Shown one piece after another: positions 4,830 through 8,555 of a stretch of 8,555 nucleotides of DNA. A model generated the notes under the pieces. It was not told where the DNA came from, did not search any database, and saw only the letters and a list, made by a program, of their open reading frames with translations. The translations under genes were made by a program, and so were the position numbers. The DNA comes from CAZZGX01 sp964653715 (GTDB lineage: Bacteria; Patescibacteriota; Minisyncoccia; Ryanbacterales; GWA2-47-10b), in assembly GCA_964653715.1 (NCBI GenBank), contig CAZZGX010000039.1, forward strand, positions 1-8,555. Direction: 5' to 3'. Every line of letters starts with the position of its first letter. Positions within the stretch are counted from its first letter, which is position 1.

Positions 4830-6965
4830 TTATTTCTTCAAAATATTCCGGAAAATTTCCGGCGACAGTTTCACTCTGCCGCGCTCTTCGAGCCGCTCTT
4901 TTCCGCGTTGCTGCTTCTTCCACAATTTCATTTTACGTGTCCGATCGCCGCCGGTTTTTCCGAAATTGCCGAGAAGCTTTTTCATCGCAGGCACAGTTTC
5001 ACGAGCGATAATACGCCCGCGTGACTTCGCCTGAATCGCCTGCGTGAATTGCTGTTTTGGTATAAGTTCTTTCAGCCGCTCGACGGTCGAACGGGCATCC
5101 CGCTCCAAGTCCTTTCTCGGCACAATGCGGGTGAGCTCGGGCATCACCTCCTCCGCGATCAATATCTCAAGTTTTTCAGCTTCAGCTTCCGCTTCGCCGT
5201 CTAACTCATAGCTGAAGGAGGCAAATCCGGCCGACGCGGACTTGAGCTGATCATCAAAATCACGGATAAGCTCGGCAAGCGGCATCCGGCCAGATACGAT
5301 AAGATTTTCTCCCATGTTGATCACGTCTCCAATTTCAAGATCGAAAACATTTTTCAAGTTCACCACCTGCCCCACATACCGCTCAGGAGTAAGGATTTCT
5401 AGTTTTATCATCGGCTGCCAGACTTTTTCCGGATCGTCCGGAAAATCCTGCGGTTGTTTTATGACACGCTCTCCTTTTTTATCCCGTACTCGATACGCAA
5501 TCGAAGGAAAACTGGTGATGAATTCGAGGTTAAACTCGCTCTCGAGGCGGCTTGCAGTAATTTCAAAATGAAGTTGTCCAAGAAACCCGACTTTGAGACC
5601 TCTCCCTAGCGCCTCATTCGCGTCTGGCTCAAAACTAAGCGCGGCGTCGTTGAGCTGCAAGCGCCCGATTGCCTTGAGTAAGTCGTCAAATTTCGTCGCG
5701 CCGTCAGGATACAAAGAAATAAAAACAACCGGCGCCGCGTTTCTATACCCCGGCAATGCCCACCGGGCCGCGGACTCACGCTGACTAGACGCTGACTCCC
5801 GCGGACTCCTATTTTCCTTTTCCGCGTTGGTCTGCGTGTAGCCTGCGACTGTCTGCGACTTCGTGTCCGCGTCGTTCCGCGTAAAGTCCGCGTTGGTCAG
5901 CGATAAGACGGTATCCCCTATTTTCACAAGCGCCGGCTCCTTAATACCCGTGGCTATATACCCAATTTCGCCCGAAGAAACATGGCGAGAAGGTTTGAAA
6001 TCAGGAGAAAAATATCCAAGCTCCTTTATTTTGAATTTCTCCCCGCTCGCCACAAGACGCACATCGTCTCCTGCCTTAAACTTCCCGTCAAACACCCTCA
6101 CAAACGCGATGATGCCTTTATGGTCGTCATAGAGAGAATCGAAAACCAATGCTCGTGCGGGCATCGCAGACTCGCGTTGACCTGATGCAGACCCCCATAG
6201 ATTATTATTTTCGGCGTTTGTCTGCGTGTAGTCTGCGACTGTCTGCGACTTCGTGTCCGCGTTTGTCCGCGCGTTGTCCGCTATAGTCCGCGGCGGAGGC
6301 ACGACGCGGGCAACCTCTTCCAAAATTTCCTTCACGCCTCTGCCGGTCTTTGCCGAGATAAGAAAAACTTCTTCTTCTTGTATTTCGAGTAACCGCGCGA
6401 CTGCGGTAATGATTTTCGGGAGATGCGGCAATTGCAAATCAACTTTATTCACCGCCCCGATAATCGTGAGTCCAGCCCTTCGCGCCGCGCGCAAATTTGA
6501 AAGTGTCTGCGCTTGAATTCCCTTGGTCGCGTCTATCAATAAAATCGCGCCTTCCACGGCAACAAGCGCGCGCGAAACTTCATATGAAAAGTCGGAGTGG
6601 CCGGGAGTATCTATCAGGTTGAATATATATTCACCCTGCGCTGACTCCCGCGGACTCTTATTGTCTGTGTTGGCCTGCGCGTAGTCTGCGACTGTCTGCG
6701 ACTTCGTGTCCGCGTTGGTCTGCGTTTCGGTCTGCGTAAGTCCGCGGTCAGAATGCCATTGCATTCTGACTGGCGCCATTTTTATGGTAATCCCCCGCTC
6801 GCGCTCCAAGGGAAGACGGTCTAAATACTGCGGCATCATATTCCGCGCTTCGACGGTATGCGTCACCTCCAAAAACCTGTCCGCGAGAGTCGATTTGCCG
6901 GAATCAATGTGAGCTATGATGACGAAATTTCTTATATTCGCGTTTTGATCTAAATTTTTATCCAT
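4830..6965 (-). CDS. lepA: Elongation factor 4 (LepA GTPase) with three in-frame repeat insertions
   Basis: Ribosome-associated translational GTPase, linked to back-translocation, stalled ribosomes or initiation. All G motifs are present: G1 AHIDSGKS (18-25; the family usually has AHIDHGKS), G2 RGITIK (57-62), G3 DTPGH (119-123), G4 NKVD (173-176) and G5 SAK (204-206). Domain II starts near ALVFDSLYD (272), domain III near VVFISLYPDG (413), and an EF-G-V-like domain near 518. The LepA-specific C-terminal domain is complete (GRIIARETV at 650-658, GGDRTRKMKLWKKQQRGKERL at 672-692). Length is 711 residues against about 600 normally. The excess is three repeat-derived inserts at about 73-111, 227-270 and 357-403, sharing the peptide DTKSQTVA. 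All keep the frame open and sit in a loop or between domains, so the protein is probably functional. Confidence 0.96.
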   Translation of the reverse strand: MDKNLDQNANIRNFVIIAHIDSGKSTLADRFLEVTHTVEARNMMPQYLDRLPLERERGITIKMAPVRMQWHSDRGLTQTETQTNADTKSQTVADYAQANTDNKSPRESAQGEYIFNLIDTPGHSDFSYEVSRALVAVEGAILLIDATKGIQAQTLSNLRAARRAGLTIIGAVNKVDLQLPHLPKIITAVARLLEIQEEEVFLISAKTGRGVKEILEEVARVVPPPRTIADNARTNADTKSQTVADYTQTNAENNNLWGSASGQRESAMPARALVFDSLYDDHKGIIAFVRVFDGKFKAGDDVRLVASGEKFKIKELGYFSPDFKPSRHVSSGEIGYIATGIKEPALVKIGDTVLSLTNADFTRNDADTKSQTVAGYTQTNAEKENRSPRESASSQRESAARWALPGYRNAAPVVFISLYPDGATKFDDLLKAIGRLQLNDAALSFEPDANEALGRGLKVGFLGQLHFEITASRLESEFNLEFITSFPSIAYRVRDKKGERVIKQPQDFPDDPEKVWQPMIKLEILTPERYVGQVVNLKNVFDLEIGDVINMGENLIVSGRMPLAELIRDFDDQLKSASAGFASFSYELDGEAEAEAEKLEILIAEEVMPELTRIVPRKDLERDARSTVERLKELIPKQQFTQAIQAKSRGRIIARETVPAMKKLLGNFGKTGGDRTRKMKLWKKQQRGKERLEERGRVKLSPEIFRNILKK
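5790..5902. repeat. lepA insertion element copy C (113 nt, with terminal inverted repeats)
   Basis: The left end CGCTGACTCCCGCGGACT (5790-5807) and the reverse complement of the right end (5885-5902) match at 15 of 18 positions. Inside are reiterated TC(T/C)GCG words, including 35 nt (5838-5872) that differ by one base from copies A and B. It encodes the insert between domains II and III of LepA (NDADTKSQTVAGYTQTN then RSPRESASSQRES). A partial extra end (CGCGGACTCACGCTGACT, 5769-5786) lies just outside the left boundary. Confidence 0.8.
6166..6292. repeat. lepA insertion element copy B (degenerate)
   Basis: It shares the perfect 36-nt core 6228-6263 with copy A (6681-6716), which includes the tandem 10-mer GTCTGCGACT twice. 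The ends are more decayed: CGCAGACT (6166-6173) and AGTCCGCG (6285-6292) can pair with one G-U. It encodes the insert NARTNADTKSQTVADYTQTN and then SGQRES between the GTPase domain and domain II. The loss of the clean ends suggests that this copy is older. Confidence 0.72.
6639..6751. repeat. lepA insertion element copy A (113 nt, with terminal inverted repeats)
   Basis: The left end CGCTGACTCCCGCGGACT (6639-6656) is identical to that of copy C. The right end AGTCCGCGGTCAG (6739-6751) is its inverted repeat with a 3-nt deletion. The core 6681-6716 is identical to copy B. It encodes the insert TQTNADTKSQTVADYAQAN then SPRESAQG in the GTPase domain, between the switch I region and the strand leading to DTPGH. 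Confidence 0.82.
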
Positions 6966-6999
6966 TTTAAAAAAACCGCTTTAACCGGCTCGTAAAACT

Positions 7000-7008
7000 A
7001 CAATATCA
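7000..7008 (-). promoter_or_regulatory. Candidate lepA promoter (extended -10)
   Basis: On the minus strand TG-A-TATTGT ends 34 nt upstream of the lepA ATG at 6965. It follows the TGnTAtnnT pattern seen at other genes in this window. The resulting leader of about 28 nt includes a weak GCCG/CGGT hairpin followed by seven T residues right before the start codon. Confidence 0.3.
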
Positions 7009-7088
7009 CATGAAACCAAAAACGGAAATCAATTAATATAAATAAGACAATCGCAAAAGAGCAATAATTCGGTTTGCCCTTTTCACTA

Positions 7089-7097
7089 TGGTATTAT
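7089..7097 (+). promoter_or_regulatory. Extended -10 promoter of the DoxX-like gene
   Basis: TG-G-TATTAT is a clear extended -10 element. The hexamer ends 7 nt before the ATG at 7105, so transcription should start at or beside the start codon and the mRNA would be leaderless. No Shine-Dalgarno sequence is present, and there is no convincing -35. Confidence 0.5.
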
Positions 7098-7104
7098 CAA
7101 GATA

Positions 7105-7494
7105 ATGAACGACATCACGCAAAAAATTTCTCCTGAATGGTCCCTTCGAATCGGCTTTGCGGCCATGTATATCTACTCCGGAACCGATCTCATAAGAAAT
7201 CCCCACAATTGGACGTGGGCAGTGCCCGGGTGGTTCAACGGAATCATCTCGCGCATCCTGCCGATTGACACATATCTCAGATTCCAGGGCGCAGGAGAAT
7301 TAATCTTCGCGCTCGTATTTCTTGCGTGGTTTCTGAGCCCGAAGATAGTAAGCTGGGTGGCGCTTCTCGGCGCGGCGGAGATGGCGGGAATATTATTCTT
7401 GGGCGCTGGAGGAATAGATGCGACAACCTTCAGAGATCTGGGGCTTTTAGGTGGACTGATAGCGTTGCATTTAATTTCAAAAAGGAGGGGTTAA
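7105..7494 (+). CDS. DoxX-like four-helix membrane protein
   Basis: A 129-residue integral membrane protein with about four hydrophobic segments (roughly residues 14-30, 62-77, 82-100 and 108-125). The layout matches small DoxX-like proteins: RIGFAAMYIYSGTDLI at the first helix, then QGAGELIFALVFLAWF and a final helix preceded by FRDLGLLGG (109-117), a typical DoxX-type end. DoxX-family proteins are linked to membrane redox or thiol homeostasis in some bacteria, but no function can be claimed here. The gene stands alone, divergent from lepA and convergent with the 55-residue gene, and has its own extended -10 promoter. The last codons contain AAGGAGG, which looks like a ribosome-binding site but has no matching downstream gene. 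Confidence 0.68.
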   Translation: MNDITQKISPEWSLRIGFAAMYIYSGTDLIRNPHNWTWAVPGWFNGIISRILPIDTYLRFQGAGELIFALVFLAWFLSPKIVSWVALLGAAEMAGILFLGAGGIDATTFRDLGLLGGLIALHLISKRRG

Positions 7495-7510
7495 TCAGAT
7501 TAAAAACCCC
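7487..7510 (-). terminator. Weak terminator-like hairpin between convergent genes
   Basis: GGGGTT (7487-7492) can pair with AACCCC (7505-7510), extended by AAT/ATT around CAG with an AAA bulge. On the minus strand the hairpin is followed by TCCTTTTT, so it could end the transcript of the 55-residue gene. It overlaps the stop codon of the DoxX-like gene on the other strand. Confidence 0.3.
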
Positions 7511-7550
7511 GCTATGCGAAATCCCGCAAAACGCACAAGCTTTTTGAATC

Positions 7551-7718
7551 TTACCCGGAATTTTTCTCAATAATAATCGGCGCATGGCTGAACTCGCGAT
7601 TCGCAAGGTACCCCAAGCCGAAGCTCAACGCCGCGACAAAGAAAATAATTACCGCGAAAACTATTTCTTTTCGGTAAAGTCTTGCCCACTCTCTGAATTT
7701 TTCAAAACTCTCTGTCAT
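7551..7718 (-). CDS. Small single-pass membrane protein (55 aa)
   Basis: This reading frame of 55 codons encodes a polar, charged N-terminus (TESFEKFREWARLYRKE), one strong membrane helix at residues 19-38 (IVFAVIIFFVAALSFGLGYL) and a short tail (NREFSHAPIIIEKNSG). The helix, the positive charges before it (RLYRK) and the well-formed codons point to a real N-in membrane protein and not a chance ORF. I recall similar short segments (FGLGYLA...APIIIEK) at the N-terminus of longer extracytoplasmic proteins in Parcubacteria-like genomes, so this could be a small protein in its own right or a truncated anchor. It starts 28 nt after the stop of the exonuclease gene, so it may be cotranscribed. No Shine-Dalgarno sequence is seen. 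Confidence 0.65.
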   Translation of the reverse strand: MTESFEKFREWARLYRKEIVFAVIIFFVAALSFGLGYLANREFSHAPIIIEKNSG

Positions 7719-7746
7719 TGAAAATTGATAATTTAATAATTGGAAA
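7719..7746. repeat. AT-rich intergenic repeat
   Basis: The spacer between the exonuclease stop and the 55-residue gene is TGAAAATTGATAATTTAATA and then ATTGGAAA. It is made of the same AATTGAAAA-type words as 722-806. It continues into the last codons of the exonuclease gene (AAATTAGAAATTT). Confidence 0.45.
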
Positions 7747-8466
7747 TTAGAAATTTAAGTAGGTCTGCCATTTTTCATAGAGTTCCCGTGTCGCCCGCAG
7801 GTCACCCACATTATATTTCGCAATATCCAGAAATTTTTTCTCCTTAAACAACCTACCAACATCATCCCCGGTAATCCCTCCTGATTTCGGGCTTTCAATG
7901 CCAAACGCCCGGCTCCAGAGATGCAAACCGCCCTTCCTGCGCACCGCGCCGTAAAACGTGAGTTGATCCAAGAGATCAATATGGATCGCGTCGTACGTGT
8001 GTTGGGAGAGATAACGCCCTCGCATCAAATCCTTCGTCGGCCGAATGCCATGAATCGCTGACCGAACCATGAGAAACGGCATATCAAAACCGCGCCCGTT
8101 AAACGTTATAAAATGCTGATACTGTTTTGCCCCATCCCAAAACTTCACAAGCATTTCTTTTTCCGACATCTGCTTGAACGTTATCCCGCCCTCAGAGGAT
8201 TCTTTGATCTTTTCTCCGGGCGCCTGAAAATACACCACGCCCTCGTTTTTGTAGTAATCGAGCACGCCGATCGCGACTATTTCTCCCGTGAGCGGCGAAA
8301 AACCAAGCCCATTTTTCAACTCTTCAAGAGCAACGGCAAACTCATCCCCGTCTCCGGATTCTTTTTTGATCCACCGGGTTAACACGTCTTGCGTTGACGC
8401 ATCGAGAGTGCTGAAATCTTCACCAATAGTCTCGATATCCACGATAAGCTTTGCCGGAGTTGACAT
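7747..8466 (-). CDS. DEDDy 3'-5' exonuclease, PolB-exonuclease-like (ribonuclease H fold)
   Basis: A predicted nuclease that degrades nucleic acid from the 3' end using two metal ions. The three exonuclease motifs are visible: Exo I VDIET with D10 and E12, Exo II TFNGRGFDMPFL with D128, and Exo III YNVGDLRATRELY with Y218 and D222, making it a DEDDy enzyme. LTGEIVAIGVLD (59-70) and DLLDQLTFYG (164-173) also match the predicted PolB-like exonuclease family (Pfam DNA_pol_B_exo2 type). At 239 residues it is a stand-alone exonuclease with no polymerase domain. The DNA-or-RNA preference and the repair or processing role cannot be told from sequence. The start ATG 8466 lies 8 nt from a perfect TATAAT inside a palindrome. 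Confidence 0.87.
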   Translation of the reverse strand: MSTPAKLIVDIETIGEDFSTLDASTQDVLTRWIKKESGDGDEFAVALEELKNGLGFSPLTGEIVAIGVLDYYKNEGVVYFQAPGEKIKESSEGGITFKQMSEKEMLVKFWDGAKQYQHFITFNGRGFDMPFLMVRSAIHGIRPTKDLMRGRYLSQHTYDAIHIDLLDQLTFYGAVRRKGGLHLWSRAFGIESPKSGGITGDDVGRLFKEKKFLDIAKYNVGDLRATRELYEKWQTYLNF

Positions 8467-8471
8467 GATTT

Positions 8472-8492
8472 CAGATTATAAGCTATAATCTG
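8472..8492. promoter_or_regulatory. Palindromic, potentially bidirectional promoter
   Basis: CAGATTATA (8472-8480), AGC and TATAATCTG (8484-8492) form a perfect palindrome with 9-bp arms. It contains TATAAT on the minus strand (8475-8480), 8 nt before the exonuclease ATG, and TATAAT on the plus strand (8484-8489), pointing out of the window. It could be a divergent promoter pair or an operator over the exonuclease promoter. Confidence 0.45.
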
Positions 8493-8555
8493 ATAAATTG
8501 AAAGTGTAAATATCAAAGTGCAAAATGACAGTTTAAAATGATAAAGTTACTTTCC
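8493..8555. repeat. AT-rich degenerate repeat at window end
   Basis: The stretch is built from reiterated words such as AAAGTGTAAAT, AAAGTGCAAAATGACA and TTTAAAATGAT. No ORF is visible. It resembles the other AT-rich spacers in composition but with a different consensus. Confidence 0.35.

Noticed and set aside
4683..5024. Plus-strand open frame of 113 codons over the terminator and the lepA 3' end
   Set aside because: It runs through the terminator hairpin and antisense to the conserved LepA C-terminus, in a different frame from the better-supported 53-codon gene.
6966..6990. Small hairpin plus T7 just before the lepA start on the minus strand
   Set aside because: The stem is only about five pairs including a G-U and it abuts the start codon; not enough for an attenuator call.
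7483..7573. AAGGAGG followed 25 nt later by ATG and 19 codons (7514-7573)
   Set aside because: The spacing is too long for a ribosome-binding site, and the AAGGAGG is part of the last codons of the DoxX-like gene. The peptide is short and antisense to the 55-residue gene.
1..8555. CRISPR array, prophage or insertion-sequence transposase
   Set aside because: No regularly spaced direct repeats, phage genes or transposase motifs are seen on either strand.

Overview
The window looks like a gene-dense piece of a small bacterial genome, most likely a Candidate Phyla Radiation (Parcubacteria-like) organism. This is inferred from several traits together: little sign of Shine-Dalgarno sequences, extended -10 promoters placed only 6-8 nt before start codons, AT-rich intergenic spacers made of TTTTCAATT-type words, and short secreted or membrane proteins with no clear family. 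No rRNA or marker tree is available here, so the assignment is inference.

Layout. Positions 20-1578 (+) hold the ATPase and the permease of a metal-ion (Zn/Mn type) ABC importer. A binding-protein gene, if present, lies outside the window. Convergent to it at 1606-2550 (-) is a secreted protein of unknown function with six cysteines. Its probable promoter carries a run of eight G residues between -35 and -10. Two hairpins and a tRNA-Gly(CCC) follow at 2682-2823. Then comes a tight minus-strand cluster, in transcription order: FtsB/DivIC-like division protein (4198-4524), a membrane-anchored SurA-N-like protein (3597-4187) and protein-L-isoaspartate methyltransferase pcm (2882-3586), with 10-nt gaps between them. 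Upstream and divergent from ftsB is a probable 53-residue small gene (4608-4768, +), which ends inside the large hairpin that also appears to terminate lepA.

lepA (EF4) fills 4830-6965 (-). It is complete but about 110 residues too long, because three related GC-rich repeat elements are inserted in frame. Two of them have recognisable terminal inverted repeats. This is the most striking signal in the window: a palindromic, coding-compatible element family that has spread within one conserved translation GTPase gene, reminiscent of Rickettsia palindromic elements.

Downstream are a DoxX-like four-helix membrane protein (7105-7494, +), a 55-residue single-pass membrane protein (7551-7718, -), and a DEDDy 3'-5' exonuclease of the PolB-exonuclease-like type (7747-8466, -). 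The exonuclease promoter is a perfect palindrome containing a TATAAT on each strand. Most of the genes are housekeeping (metal uptake, division, protein repair, translation). The unusual content lies in the repeats, the promoters and the small genes.
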